A stretch of 64,000 nt of DNA from Cheilinus undulatus. Its lineage: Eukaryota; Chordata; Actinopteri; Labriformes; Labridae. Where the stretch lies: the NCBI RefSeq assembly GCF_018320785.1, contig NC_054876.1:23024212-23088211 (forward strand). Reading direction: 5' to 3'. This document shows positions 12,700 to 26,300 of this stretch, piece after piece; position 1 is the stretch's first letter; each line of letters opens with the position of its first letter. The notes beneath the pieces are model-generated. The model did no database searches. It was not told the origin of the DNA and worked only from the letters and a program-made list of their open reading frames with translations. The translations under genes and the position numbers were made by a program.

Positions 12700-13330
12700 A
12701 ATTTTTACCTCTGCCAAGGCGGTTATGTGATTGGGTGGGTTTGTTTGTTTGTTTGTTTGTTTGTTTTTTAGCTATTTAACAGTCATGGACGTCAAAAAGT
12801 CATGGACAGATTTTCAGGAAATGTCAGAAATGGCATAAGGAAGAACTGATTAGATTTTGGGAGTGATCCGGATCACCGTCTGGATCCAGGATTTTTTTAA
12901 AGGACTTTGTACTATTGGGCGATAGGGCTAATGGCAGAGGTCTGCGCTGTTACCATGTTACACCAGGCGATGGCGGACATGAGTAACTTGTTCAAAGTTT
13001 TGGAGTTTATAGAGTTTGAAAGACACACGCCCAGTCGAGGAGACAAGTCGGAGCATAACAGAGAGAAAGACAGCAAATTTTAGCAAGAATACTCACAATG
13101 CTGGGAGGAATAGAAGAATATTCACCCTCTGCCATAACTTCCACATGTAGCGAAGCCAATGCTTTGCCTCACTGTGTCTCCACCCCACCAGGGAGGGAGT
13201 AATTGGCGAATTAGATTTTGGGAGTGATCCGGATCACCATCTGGATCCAGGAATGTTTTTAAAGGATTCTTCGCTATTGGGAGATAGGGCTGATGGAGGA
13301 GGTCTGCACTCTCTGAGTGCTTTTCTAGTT
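12700..13330. repeat. Interspersed repeat with internal partial duplication and (GTTT)n
   Basis: Begins with CCTCTGCCAAGGCGG and a GTTT simple repeat (about 12737-12769), then GATTTTGGGAGTGATCCGGATCACC at about 12855. That block recurs near-identically at about 13210, followed in both by a CTGGATCCAGG segment, GGCGATAGGG or GGAGATAGGG, and GAGGTCTGC. The two copies are separated by about 240 bases of other sequence. Unclassified. Confidence 0.5.
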
Positions 13331-13339
13331 AAATTTGTG

Positions 13340-16300
13340 GCCGTATCACGCTAAAAACATTTCCAAGCTTAAAAACAAGTCTCAGTCATTAGATTTGAAG
13401 AGATTTGTACCTTGAACAGTTCTGTGTCAAGAGTGGCTTTAGAGCATTTTTGTTAGAATGATCTCTAATGGACACTGATAGTTTTGATGTGCTTCTGTGA
13501 TCACATAATGGCAGACAAAGTGTCCAGTTAATAAAGCTAGCAGGTCTAAGTCCAGCAAAATTAAAAAAAAAAAAAAAAGAAGAAAGTGACAAATGATTCA
13601 GATGTTGAAACTGAAGGAGCAGAGAGAGCTCTTTAGGTCTAACTCTAATCTGTGCCTTATAATTTAATTTTTACATGTTTATCTGTGGGTTATATGTTAT
13701 ATACATAAAATGTTTAAATAATCTATAAAAATTAAAGTTAAAAAAAGATTGGAGCAGTGCCTCTTTATAATATGAAACACCTCAACATGGAAACAATCAC
13801 AAGTAGATATGATTTAGGCTATAGGTATTTAGGCTGACAAAAGAGACAATGAAATTATTCGCCTGGGTGTTGTTGTTACTAGCACTATTTTACAACCGTT
13901 TAACTCAGGACTTCTTCCTTATTTGCAGCTTGTTTTATGTGACACTCTGTGGGTCAAGCATGTTTCATTCATGTCTTTTGCATGACCCTGTGAGTTTCAT
14001 TCTAAAAAAACAATTATAGGAAAACCAACAGACCTTCCAAAATAAGATTTAGATAACAACCTAATAAGATTTATTGTCCCTTGAATCTTGTTTTCAGATC
14101 TTCATCAGTACTTGGATGCAACTCTTTGTCTCTTTGTCTGCTAGTAAAAAAAGAAAGAAGGAGTTGGGGGAAATGAAGAGGCAGAAGGAAAGAAGAAAGA
14201 TGAAGGGCAAAGAAGCCTTTTTCATAGAGAGCATTTATTTTGGTCTAAAAATCTGCCCTGAAAGTCACATTAGCATTTTTTTTAACACAATGAATGTCAA
14301 TAGCTTTTCAGAAGAACCACCCTGAAATCCTCCTGATGTGGTTCTTTACATATGCACCTCACAGAAGTAGACTATCCCTACTGTAGGTTCACAACACATC
14401 TATTACTACCTCTAGTAAAAGGGGTTTGAAAGAGGCAAGAAAGGGGTCAGCTGACTCAGCAGTACTCTTTGTGTGCATGTCTCATTTTGTGTGTGTGTGG
14501 AGTGCCCTCTGTGCTATGGTTGCTTGCTTTCCTGCAATGTGAATTGACAGATGGGGACACGTAATATCACAGCGTAGCAGTTTCAGCATGAATGTTGCGA
14601 AGCATAGTGACGGCAAAGCTGTTGTTGCTGAAATGAACTGTGAAAAGACCTCATATCTCTCATATCTGACTGTGGGTTGGAGAGTCTCCTGATGATATAT
14701 GTTATGTAAAAAGACACGAACAAAGAAGACAGAACAACAGAATGCACTTTACCCTATGTTAGGGGTATACTTGCCTTTTCCTTTGGTGCTATGTGTCATT
14801 TTACACAATCTTATTCAGTCTGCATTTTTAGACTGAAATGCCTGCATTGATTAAATATGGCAAAATCTTTGTGTATACTTCCATTACCTTAAATATCTCC
14901 AACCCCCATAGTGTTGTGGCCCCACTAGACATTTCCAGGTAAAAAAGAAATAAAGCTACTCACAAAACAATCTGAAAGACCCATTTTAACACCTTTTCCC
15001 CCTTGTTACATGCCACTCATGCCAAAGCCAAAATGCAACATCTGTACAAACACCTTATGGAGTTCAGTTTTTGTATTGAACAGAATCCTCAATCCCAAAT
15101 GGGATTCAGAGCACCAGGTCTCTACTCATCCTCTTTAATGACTAAGAGCCCCCTGATGCTGAGCATGCTGGCAAATATCAAATATATAATAATTTAGGAT
15201 GAAACAGTGAGCTTTAAGTTGATGTAAAATGTTTAACTCTGTTTTTCCACATCACTGGTCAGACCTGCTGTAATCTGCCCCTAAATCCCTGAAACATGCT
15301 CCCCTGAATGATTTTTGACTTTCTTTTTCATCCTGGGAGCTCTGACATGACACAAGAGAGATGTTGCAGTTACACCTACTGGCTATTGGTATCATTGGAT
15401 CAGTCAGGAAGCAGGAAGTGTCTGCTCTGCTGGGGAACGCTAATAAGCAGTGACACTGCCTGCAGAGGGCAGGAAGGATTAGAGGAATAAAAATAACTCT
15501 TTCTTACTGGGTACATATGTGTGTGCCTTCCTCTTTACGATCTAATAATTCCTTTTAAATCAAAAAATATTCACTGGAAATGGTAAAAAGGGCATGCACC
15601 TGGATATTACAAATGAATTGATCTGATTTGATCCTCAGGAGGAGGAATAAAATTATGTTTTCATCTACAAAGCACTGATAAATGACTGGTCAGCAGTATT
15701 TGCCCATCTGAATAATGCTACATTCACCAGGAATTGTAGCCTTTGCATCAAATCCCTAGTTTTCAGAGACATTAATGCCACAAAATTGTTAGAGCATAGA
15801 CATTAGGTAAAATGGATAAGCAACCAGAATTTATTTTGTTTAAAAAAAACATCTGCAAAGTCACCCTTTTCTTTTGTTATATCAATCTCTTAAAATGTTC
15901 ATTATGACTCCATAAACTTTTTCCTGTAACACTGATGCAGCAAGGCTGAAGGATTCATGGAGCATCACAAGTTGATTCAGCACCATTCAAACCACAACGC
16001 CCACTCCATACATCAGACAAAATAAATGTTGAAAAGGTGACATGTATAATCAATCTTCTTTGCAGTTTGAAAAAGTTTTTTTTTACGTGCAATCAAGTAT
16101 TTCATGGTAATTCAGGGTTTTAATTTTTAAAATGATGTCAGTGGTTTTTATATGAGGTAAAAGGCCTCTAACGGCCCACCTGTAGTACCCCCACGGGGCC
16201 ACCAGTGGGTCCCAGCCACACTTTGGGAAACACTGCACTCGACAATTAACTGATTTTAAAACATGTGAGACCATAGACATAAAGACAGTTTTAAATGATT

Positions 16301-17363
16301 TTTTTCATCTTATACTCTGAACACTAGGACTACACATCTACTGTCTGTTGTAAAGATCTTACAGTAAGGATTGCTCACAAGAGATCTCACAGAAACCTGC
16401 CTGGTCTAATGTGACGCTAGAAGAAAAACAAAAAATTAAACAATCAAAACCATCAGCAGTCAGTCCTGGCATGTATTACTATAGGCACAAAAGTCAAAAA
16501 ATGAGGAAAAGAATATGAATGAAATCCTGACTGAAGGGAAGGTAAAGTTGTGTTAATGTTTGTGAGCCACACAAGTACATAACGTCCGGTTGACTCTACC
16601 TTGACCTTGAACCTTGACTTGGGATTGGCACATGCCCATCCTGATTATCAGATGGCACAAATAAGACTGTAAGCCAGGCTTACAGTCGTGTAGTGTTGAG
16701 CAGCCTTAGTAAGCTTTTAGCAAGCTTCAGTGGTTGAAAAATGTATTCATTAACAAAAATGCAAACAGCTGGCATTTAAGAATTTGGAGTATGAAAGAAT
16801 ATGAATTTTGATCTGATACAGAGGATTTGTTATTGTTTTAATAATTGCCAAAATCCGACTTTATGGTTTAAAATAACAGTGTTAATTCGCAGTAAAGTTT
16901 ATTTCTGTGCATGATCCCTGTTACTTTACACTGTCTGATAAGCTGAAAAAGAACAAACAGATCTCTGTTGACAGTCATAAACAACAAGGCATGTTTGCTA
17001 AAACACTGATATGGTTAAACTTTTATTTTAGACCTAGTTGTTCAATATGTTGGTGTGAAAAGAAGTCAGTGATCTAAATAAATGTTGAAGATGAAATCAG
17101 GAAATATCTAGTCAACCCCCCAAAAAACATTTTTTTTTTAAGTTTAAAAACCTTTCCTCTTAAAGTAGATTTCCCTTTTACCACTGAATCATGTAGAGAC
17201 TTTGATCTCTGAGGTAGTGAGGTTGATATCTTCACTGTCCGCCTCACCTGTATGACGTTTATATCAGTTTATGCATGCATTTGATATATAATATCATTCA
17301 ATCATTACTTTTTCACATAACTTGCATCTGATCTTTGAAATGTTCTCTCTCTCCTTCTCTCAG
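13340..17363. other. Non-coding stretch upstream of first visible unc119 exon
   Basis: Probably intron or 5' flank of unc119. An A-rich run lies at 13562-13578. A short repeat piece is at about 16160-16245 (CTGTAGTACCCCCACGGGG ... TTTGGGAAACACTGCA). No exon matching the expected UNC119 N-terminus was recognised. Confidence 0.4.
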
Positions 17364-20300
17364 ATTATCTGTGCAGCCCAGATGAGAACATTTACAACAT
17401 CGACTTCACCCGGTTCAAGATCAGAGACATGGACACGGGGACAGTTCTGTTTGAAATCACCAAACCTCCATCCACAGGTGAGTCACCTCTGCAGACAGAG
17501 ATTATACATACTAGTGCTGGGAAAATAATCAAGATCAGGATTTTTGTTTCCGCATGACCCTGAAAACAAGCTTTACAAGATTAAACTATCACTAATCTGC
17601 ATGCTGCTATGCTCATTATGCCCATAGGTTTTGTTGTGCAGTACATGTTTCAGTGCTTCTTGTTATATTTTGATTACATCACATTATATAAAAGGTATAG
17701 TCAGGCCCTTGGGGGCTTCACCACACTCAAATACTCAGCAAAATCAGCAGACAGCTCAGTCTTGGGGAAAACTGACATATGGTACAAGTGCATCACGCAA
17801 TGGCTCCCCCTAATCACGCCGCCCCTTTTGTGGGTTTGAGCATGAAAACTTGTCTAATTTCCAGACACATAAAGAGCCTTTTATTGTTGTGGTAAATAAT
17901 TATCAATGCTTTTAATTTTTTTATTGATTGTTATTTTCAAGTATTTACATGAAAAAGTTTTTGCCCCCTTCCTGATTTTTTTTTTTTTTGCATATTTGTT
18001 GCACTCTGTTTCAGATCATTGAACACATAGATATTATATTAAATTAATATTAGACAGAGATTACCAAAGTAAATGAATAATGGGGTTTTAAATGATGATT
18101 TCATAGATTAAGAGAAAAAAGCCATCCAATTGTAGCTGGCCCTATGTGAAAAGTCATACCCCCCACTTAATAGAACCTGTTAGACAAAGTAAAGTAGACT
18201 AAAAGATCTCAAAAAGCAACACTTCATGCTGTGATGTAAAGAAATTCAAGAACAGATGAGAAACAAAGTCATTGGCATCTATCAGTCTGGAAAAGGTTGC
18301 AAAGCCCTTTCTAAGGCTTTGGGACTCCAGCGAACCACAGCGAGAGTTGTTATCCACAAATGGAGAAAACTGTGAACAGTGGTAAAACTTCAGAGAAGTG
18401 GCTGGCCTAATAAAATTACTCCATGAATGCATCGACGACTCATTTAGGGGGTCCCAAAAGAATCCTAGAAATCCTAAGATTTGCAGGCCTCACTTGGCCC
18501 AGTTAAGGTCAGAGTTCATGTTTCAACAATAAGAAAGAGACTGGGAAAAAATGTCATCCATGGGAGAGTTTCGAGGCCAAAACCACTGCCTACCAAAAAG
18601 ACCACAAATGCTCATATCACATTTGCTAAAAAAAAAAAAAAAAACATCTTGATGACTTCTGGGAAATTATTCTGAGGACTGACAAGACTTGGAATGTTGA
18701 GTCCCGTTACATCTGGTGTAGTACTGGCAAAGCATTTCATATAAAGAACATCATACCAACAGTTAAACATGGTGGTATTGTGCTGGTCTTGGGCTGCTTT
18801 TCTACTTCATGACCTGGATGACTTGTAATTGATGGAAACATGAATTCTGCTCTCACCAGAAAATCCTGAAGAACGTCCGGCAAACAGGTTGTGATCTCAA
18901 GCTCAAGTGCACTTGGATTATGCAGTAGGACAATGATCTGAAACACACCAATAATAGTCCACCTCTGAATGGCTTAAGACAACAAAATGAAGTTTTTTTT
19001 AGTGGTCTAGTAAAGACCATGCTGTGGTATGGCCTTAAACAGGCTGTTGACACTTGAAAACCCTTCTGTAAGGCTGAATTAAAACAATTTCTTAAAGACA
19101 CAGTGATGTGAAAGACTCATAGCCAGTTATCACAAACAATTGATCGCAACTGTTGCAGAGTGGCACAACCAATTACCAGGTTTAGGGGCCAAGGTTTGGG
19201 TGTTGTTTTTCCTTTAATCAATGAAATCATTTTATTTTTACCTGGGTTATCTTTGTCTAATAGCAAAATTTGTCTGAAGATGTGAAACATTGAAGTGTGA
19301 CATATAAAAAAAAAATAAATAAAATAATGTAGGGGGAAAATAATTTTTGACAGCACTATATACCATTTTCATATTTTTAGGCTTATTTATTGCTAGTTCT
19401 TCAAAGTGTACATCGTGTTAACAAGAATTTTAAATTTAAAGACCTGCAGATGTTGTAAAATAAGTGATTGTTTTTGATAATCTTGATCTCAGTGTCTGTC
19501 AAATCAATAGTTGTACACTTTTGTCATGATGGAGCAGCTCCTCTACATAAACTGTAGTTAAAAAAAATAAAACAGCATCTTTCTGTATAGCTGCACACAG
19601 TCTTCAGAGACATACTCTGAAAAACTGGAGAATCACCTTGTTTTCAAGTTTTCCTTGTTATCATAGAAAGTATTATCCAGGAATCTTCCCTCCTTTAGTA
19701 AAAACTGAGAAGAGTTAATGAGGAACATTTTACAGCTTTTTGTACTGAAAGTTTAAACATCATATCTAAATCTTCAAAGAATTGAATAACCATAACCTGG
19801 ATGAATGAGAGCCTACACTGACGGTGTCCACCAGAGTTGGTCCTAAATCAGAATTAGTCAAATATGTTAAATGGAGCAAAGACGGATAATAACGGATAAT
19901 CTAATAAAAGCAATGGCTATTTCAGTCAAAAACACAAACCATGTTTAAAAATCACAACAGTACCTCTAAATCTAAGCTCTTCATCTAAGACAGAACTGTG
20001 TGACCATGGATGAACATTTAACTTTAACATTTAGTTCTATTTATAACAAATTTGCTTGCATTACCCACAAGTAAACCATAGAACAAGATTGTAAATCTGT
20101 ATTTATATTATAAAGGGATTTTTAATAGGCTTTATTTTATTCATTGTTTATAGTCTATTACAGAGAAACAAGGGCAATGTTTCCATATTTAAGAACTGTA
20201 TATTCTGTCCTGGTTTTATATGAACTGATCACCTCTGTAGACAAAGCAGGAGAGAGGAGAGACGTTGACCCAAATGCTGGACGATTCGTGCGTTACCAGT

Positions 20301-21893
20301 TTACTCCAGCTTTTCTCCGACTGCGGCAAGTTGGAGCAACGTAAGTTTTAATGCATGTAAATATTTATCAAAGAGGATGCAGAAACTAAACACTGGTTGA
20401 TTGGCTGTGTGTGTCTCTCTATGTCCAGGGTGGAGTTCACGGTTGGAGAAATGCCGATTGACAACTTCAGGATGATTGAGAGACATTACTTCAGGGATAA
20501 GTTACTCAAGAGTTTTGACTTTGAGTTCGGCTTCTGCATGCCGAGCAGCAAGAACACCTGCGAACACATCTACGAATTCCCCCCTCTGTCAGAGGACAGC
20601 AGTGAGTACACAAACACACTAAAAAATGATCAATCAATCAGTCCTTTTTTTTATTTGTATGGCACTAGTTCATCACCAAAGTTATCTTAAGACAATTTAA
20701 ATGGAGGACAGGTCTAGACCATATGCCGTTATATTACAGTGTCTATAAAAAGTATTCATCCCTCAGATGTTTTACCCTTTGAATCAGTCATGGTCCTATA
20801 ATTATATCAGTCATATCAGAAATGTAATTTGGCTAAAATGTGTAAGAGAAAAGAAGTGCATAAATATAAACCTCCTTCAAGTCAATATTTAGATGCACTT
20901 TTTTTCTGCAGTCACAGGACTGAGTGGATAGTTCTCAACCAGGCTTGAACACTTGGACACTGCGATATTACTCTATTCTTCTTTGCAAAACTGCTCAAGC
21001 TCTGTCAGGTTCTACGGGGATCAGACTTGAACATCCCTTTTCAAGTCCAGCCAAAAATTCTCTATATGACTGAGTCTGGGCTACTCCAGAACATTCACCT
21101 TGTTACCTTTAAACCATTTCTGTGTAGCTTTCACTGTGTGATTTGGACTATTGTCTTGCTGGAAAATAAATCTTCTCCCAAGCTTTAATTCTCTTACAGA
21201 CTGAATAAGATTGTCCTCCAGGATTTTCCTATATTTTGCCACTTTCATTTTAACCTCTACCTTGACAAGCCTGTAAAGGCCTCACTTATACTTTTCAATA
21301 ACCTTTCCTCTTAACTGTTTGGAAAGTTCTTTTGACTTCATGGTGTAATGGTAGCCAGGAATGCTGACTAACCAGTGACTGGACCTTCCAGACACAGGTG
21401 TCTTTTTACCAAAGTCACTGGAGACACATTCACAGCAGTCTGGTGATCTCCATTTAATTAACTGCGAGACCACTAACTAGGTCAGTCACTTTAAAGAGGG
21501 TAAATATTTAAGCAGTCACTTATTTTACCTTACATATTTTTATTTAATTGACATTACTTTGTAGAAATCTTTTTTTCATTTGGACATTATATAGGGGTTA
21601 AATACTTTGTATGGGCACTATAGTTTATGTGCTTTTGCCATGTGGTTTGCCTGCTTGCTTCCGAAGTTATGGTATAGTTTCCTGTGAAAACATGAGCAAG
21701 ATCAGAGTTTTCTGTGATGTTGTATGTAACTGTGTTCATCCTGCAGTTTACAACCGATGCTTTTTTGTTTCCTCCCACAGTCAGAGAGATGATCTTGCAC
21801 CCGTACGAGACACAGTCTGACAGCTTCTACTTTGTGGACAATAAGCTGGTGATGCACAACAAGGCAGACTACTCGTACAACGGCGGGACGTAG
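17364..21893 (+). CDS. unc119: UNC119 lipid-binding chaperone, C-terminal four coding exons
   Basis: Four coding exons at 17364-17477, 20241-20340, 20429-20601 and 21781-21893 join in frame with GT-AG junctions and end at TAG 21891-21893. They encode about 166 residues beginning [19 protein letters not shown] and ending SYNGGT. The order of conserved blocks ([66 protein letters not shown]) is that of UNC119, a PDE6-delta-like beta-sandwich protein. The family binds N-myristoylated cargo such as transducin alpha and Src kinases and carries it to cilia, photoreceptor outer segments or membranes. The first exon seen opens with two bases of a split codon, so at least one upstream exon (normally a variable N-terminus) is missing; none was recognised back to position 1. 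The intron at 20602-21780 carries a Tc1 remnant and the intron at 17478-20240 another. The a/b paralogue cannot be decided here. Confidence 0.93.
17941..19362 (+). mobile_element. Degenerate Tc1/mariner element in unc119 intron
   Basis: The ends (AAAAAGTTTTTGCCCCC and GGGGGAAAATAATTTTTGAC) are imperfect inverted repeats of this Tc1 family. Plus-strand frames retain transposase traces: [19 protein letters not shown] near 18320-18375, [20 protein letters not shown] at about 18485, and a decayed catalytic half through 19100. Multiple stops and a poly-A run at 18629-18644 interrupt it. Same family as 2615-5190. Confidence 0.75.
20737..21620 (-). mobile_element. Internally deleted Tc1/mariner element in unc119 intron
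   Basis: Bounded by TA with ends CAGTGTCTATAAAAAGTATTC and AAATACTTTGTATGGGCACTA. The minus strand keeps the transposase N-terminal region ([16 protein letters not shown], 21330-21282) and scattered C-terminal pieces such as the stretch antisense to TTGTCTTGCTGGAAAATAAA. Stops throughout. Close relatives are at 51789-53700 and 55119-56110. Confidence 0.75.
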
Positions 21894-22989
21894 AGACAAC
21901 ATGCTGTGACAAAGGACAGGTGGATGTATGGACTGCCAAAGGGGACGACTGGAGGACACTGCAAACTTCCAGTCAATCCAGTGCTCTCTCTCTCTATTTC
22001 TCTCTCTCTCTATTTCTCTCCCATCTATTATTTCACTCTGTCTTCTCTATCTCTTACTTTTTCTCTTCCTGAGAGGATACGGACCCGAAAACGCCGAGCC
22101 AGACGTGTCAGCAACCATGTGTGTCTGTGTGTGTTAGCATATATAGGTTAGTCAAAGCCTGAAAAGCTACACACACAAACACACAGATATCTGGATCACA
22201 GCTTCAACAAAGTGATTTTTCGACCAGCAAGTGAAAAACTTTTTAGGAGTACAGGATGGTTTTTGCTCTCTAGCCACGTCATTTAGTGTCAAAAAAAACA
22301 AAACTCTGCATCTTGAAACAATGATAGAAATTATTTTTCTCATTCATGTACATGTTAGGATGTAGAGAAACAAACCTGAAATCAACCATGTGTGTTTTTA
22401 GGACAGTTTTGATTATATTATTTTTCAGATTCAGTGAAGGTGTGCAGTTTGAATACTTTGTATGATTGTCTAAGTCCATGTGTGTAAGTATGTCAGTTAG
22501 AAGCATGACTACCAGCAGTCTGGTTAAAATACATTCATCAATAATGTGATCATCCTGTTAAATAGATTTAGGTCTGTTAGTGTGTTCAGTGGACAGTCAT
22601 TTTGAATGGATCAGAGTTTCTTCCTGCTCAGCCCCAGTTGTATGACCTACACTGACTGTCGGGTGATGGTTGAACATATTTAGGTAGCTGCAATTTTCCT
22701 GATTCCAAGCTCAGTGTACGATTGCTTTACTTTATAATACTGCTGTGTCCCAGATGTGAAGACAAATTATTTTTTTCTCCCCTCCTCACTGGTTGACAGC
22801 TGAAAAACTAACTTAAAAATGAAAATATGTGGGAACTGCTTGTCTAGTTGTTATGACTGCACACCTCATGTACAGAGGTTGTTATCATTGAATAAGGCCG
22901 TCAGAGGTTGAGTTCAGCCTGCGACTCCTTTCACACAGGTCATTCCTCACTCTCGCTCTTTCTGATTTTAACCTCTGTCCTGTCCCAAG

Positions 22990-23120
22990 TTTTAGCAAAC
23001 GTAGCTAAAGCTAACATAGTTATGTAGATAACATCTACGCAGCTTACATAGCTTTTTAGCTACTTAATCAACATATGCAACTTATGCAGCTAATGGAGCC
23101 ACATAAGCTACATTTTCTGC
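22990..23120. repeat. GCTA-rich degenerate simple repeat
   Basis: Units such as AGCTAAAGCTAACATAG and ACATAGCTTTTTAGC within the predicted unc119 3' UTR. Same composition as 29880-30165 and 43170-43475. Confidence 0.5.
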
Positions 23121-23335
23121 TATAGAATATTTCCATGGAAGACAAGCTTCTTTCATGTAAGAAGACTGTTGCAGTGGTATTGAAATGTAATGTCTAAAGT
23201 TTTAGTGTGTTTTTCTGATCTGACAAAGAAGGTGTCATAGACAAACAAAAGGGGCCCTCAGAGAAGTACGGTCTGCAGCAAGACCCCTCTCAATAATCGT
23301 TGCTTAATGCTTGTTTCAGTTGGAATGAGTAAAAT

Positions 23336-23341
23336 AATAAA
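23336..23341 (+). terminator. unc119: Candidate unc119 polyadenylation signal
   Basis: First AATAAA hexamer after the unc119 stop codon that is not embedded in an obvious repeat. The distance of about 1.4 kb from the stop is plausible for a vertebrate 3' UTR. Confidence 0.45.
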
Positions 23342-23349
23342 GATAGATT

Positions 23350-26300
23350 CCTAGCTCAGTGTAATGTTATCAATGACTCCTGGTAGCTAATGGGATTCAT
23401 TGGCTGCATCCTTCATATCCTAGCTCAAATTAACTTTTAGACTCTCATTAAAATTTGAACAAAGTAGGCTTTGAAATGACAAATCATGTTTGAATTAATG
23501 GGTTAAATCACGTGATGTTACTTTCGCTAGTTCCGGGGAAGCTGTCAAGGTTGCATCGGTCAGGGGTGGTGCGTAGAAATGAAAGCGTAAGGACATTTCG
23601 CTGGCAAAACACATAAATAAGTCTTCACACCAGAAACTGCTCTGAAGCTTAGTCTACAGAGGCCTCCTCCTAGGATCTATGCCTGAAATGAGACGCAACT
23701 GTTTAAACTAGAAGATGACCCTCTTTATTTTAGCCTGAAACCCAGCAGCATCTTAATGCTTTTTGACTTTCCACATGATTTCAGAGGAAAATTGCCGCCA
23801 TGTAAACATGGTGAATTGTCTTAGCTCAAAGCACAAGCACTCAACAGAACCAACTATCAGGAAGCTTGTAAAGGTGATAATGAACACACTATGTCATATA
23901 TGAACTCATCCAGCCTCCTGTGACTTTTAATAGGTGATAAAGAAGTTGTTGAAAAGTCGTGCTTTGTGAGTCCAAGTTTAAGTTTTGTTGTTTGAGAACT
24001 TTTCATAAGAGAATATGTGAAAACTGGGATTTGTTGATGTTAATGTTTTCCAGTCAGACCTGTGAAAAAGGAAGAAGACAGGAATGTAGCAGAAGATAAA
24101 CTCCCTAAAATCTCATGTTTTTAAGTCTTGGTATAATGTTTCTGTGGCAGTGTCTCTAGTACGTGTTTCTCATTCTTTGTGTTGTCTCCCTCTTTCCTGA
24201 TTTCTGTCTCTTGTACATTTCGTTGCCGTTGTTTTCTCTCAAACACATTTCTGTGAAGTGGGACCTGACTGTGTTGGTCTCTGGTAATTTGAGGGCCTTT
24301 ATTTCACAGATTATCAGTAATTGTACTGTTTTCAGATGCCTCTAAACTCTAATATGCACTCTCAAGACAGAGATGTAATTGCTGTTAATTAAGCGTATGT
24401 GAACGTATGATGGCTGCCATGCATCCCTTTATTGGACTGGTGCATCAGCTGTATATGTCCTCAAAAATTCATGTGACATGGACAGGAGATGCCGTGTGCA
24501 CAGGTCTGGTAGAGGCGGTGAAGAGGCCAAGGAGATGTCAACACAGCAGCAGAAACGCAAATCAAGAACAGTTATGTACAATGCATCATTGTCACCTGCA
24601 AAGAGACAAACATGTCTGTCAAACCAGCTGATGAAAAACTAGTTAAAGTTGGTTGTTTTAGTTTCTGTTTTCAGAACACTGCAGGAGCCAATGGCATCAA
24701 GAACTAATACAAAACTTCTCTGAAAATCAAACAGTTATGCATAAAAGTGTGATAAGAACTACCTACAGTATAATCACAGAAACTGTGTTTAAGAGAAGTT
24801 TATTTGATGTGCATATGGTTTCTTGTTCCATCTGTTAACATGAAGGAAGGGGAGCTTGTGAACTTTACTGCAGTCAGTCAGCAGGGGGAGCTCTAACTGT
24901 TTTGGCTTCACTTTTTGGGAGCAGTCATGTCCATCCTTTTAAATAGTTCATTCTAGCACAAGAAAAGGGTGGAAATTCGTTGAGATGGCTTAAAGTTGTG
25001 ACAGGGGACATAATTGACTTGAATGTTATGGCAAAGTGTAGTTATTTAATACTGCTGTGTCACATGTATATACATATATATCTATTTTAGACTGATGCAA
25101 GGTTTTGAAATGTTGGTGTGGCTGGTCAAAAGAAAAATTAAAAAATAGTGGACTTTTTGAAATTAATCAGGTTCTGAGTTTTTATATTGCACAAACAAAG
25201 ACAAACAAATTCACATTTATTTCCAGCATAAAATCTTGTACAGTAAACGTGAAATATGGAAACATACAGCTCACTCTGTATGAACTTTACCTTTCCAGTT
25301 TGATTACATTCATCTGTAATAAGACCACAGCTTTGATCGTTTTGTTGGCAGCTTCTTATCTTAAAGTTATCCTTCAACCAACCTTTGAATTTGTTCAGAC
25401 TTAAAAAAAAATTCAAGTAACACCTTCCTGCTAATTATTTGTGCGCTTTCTTTTTTTTTAATTTCCTCATAGCTAAAATGACGTCACTTAGTATCACCTG
25501 CACTTTGTCTACATGCTACAGTATCGTGGATCAGCTGAAGGAGTTTTCTGACATTCTCAACAATATACAGTACTTGCTGTTCTGCTGAGATTGAGATGAT
25601 AGGAGTGATATCACCCTTGTGTCTGCTGGTGTTAAGCTGGCACAAGTTGATGATTAGCTTGATCATAAAGATTAAACACAGAATTACAGCTGGTCTGGCT
25701 CCTCTGGTGAAAAAAAATGCCCATAAGCACCTCTATTACCCACAAATGCATATGTTTGATCAATCCATACGACACATTTCTTTTTGTAATTTATGTAATG
25801 TAAGGCTAGCTAGTTTCTCTTGTTACAGCTAACCAGCTGCCCTATGTAGACTGGTGCTTACTGTGTGATTATGATTCTTCTCAAAATAAGAAGACTTCCT
25901 CACACTGACCAAAAACATGCATGTAAGGTCAATTGGTGACTCTAAATTGCCCATAGATGTGAGTGCCTAGCTGTTTGATTGATTGGCGGCCAGTCCATGG
26001 TGTACCCTGCCTCTCGCCCAACGACAGCTGGGATTGGCTCAAGCCCCTGTATGAACCCAAATGGGCTAAGCAGTGTAGATAATGGTCTGGGGAGTGCACT
26101 ACAACATTTGAGATTAAATTGTCCCCTTAAATATAAACAAATATCCTTCATTTATACGTTTTGAGATATGAAATGAAATCTCTGTACTTGTCTGCGGTCA
26201 AAAGAGTTCATAAAACAGTGACAGAAAATAAAATTTGCAACAAAAAAACACAAGACTTCAGGTCCAACAGAGGAACCAAGTTTATAAGTTAAATTAATGG

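Larger units (their letters stand above)
21894..23345 (+). other. unc119: unc119 3' UTR with polyadenylation signal
   Basis: The sequence after the unc119 stop has no coding signal. It holds a CT-rich simple stretch at about 21983-22022 and a CA-rich patch near 22170. The first good polyadenylation hexamer, AATAAA, is at 23336-23341, which would give a 3' UTR of about 1.45 kb. The GCTA-rich patch at 22990-23120 lies inside it. The end point is inferred from the hexamer alone. Confidence 0.5.
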
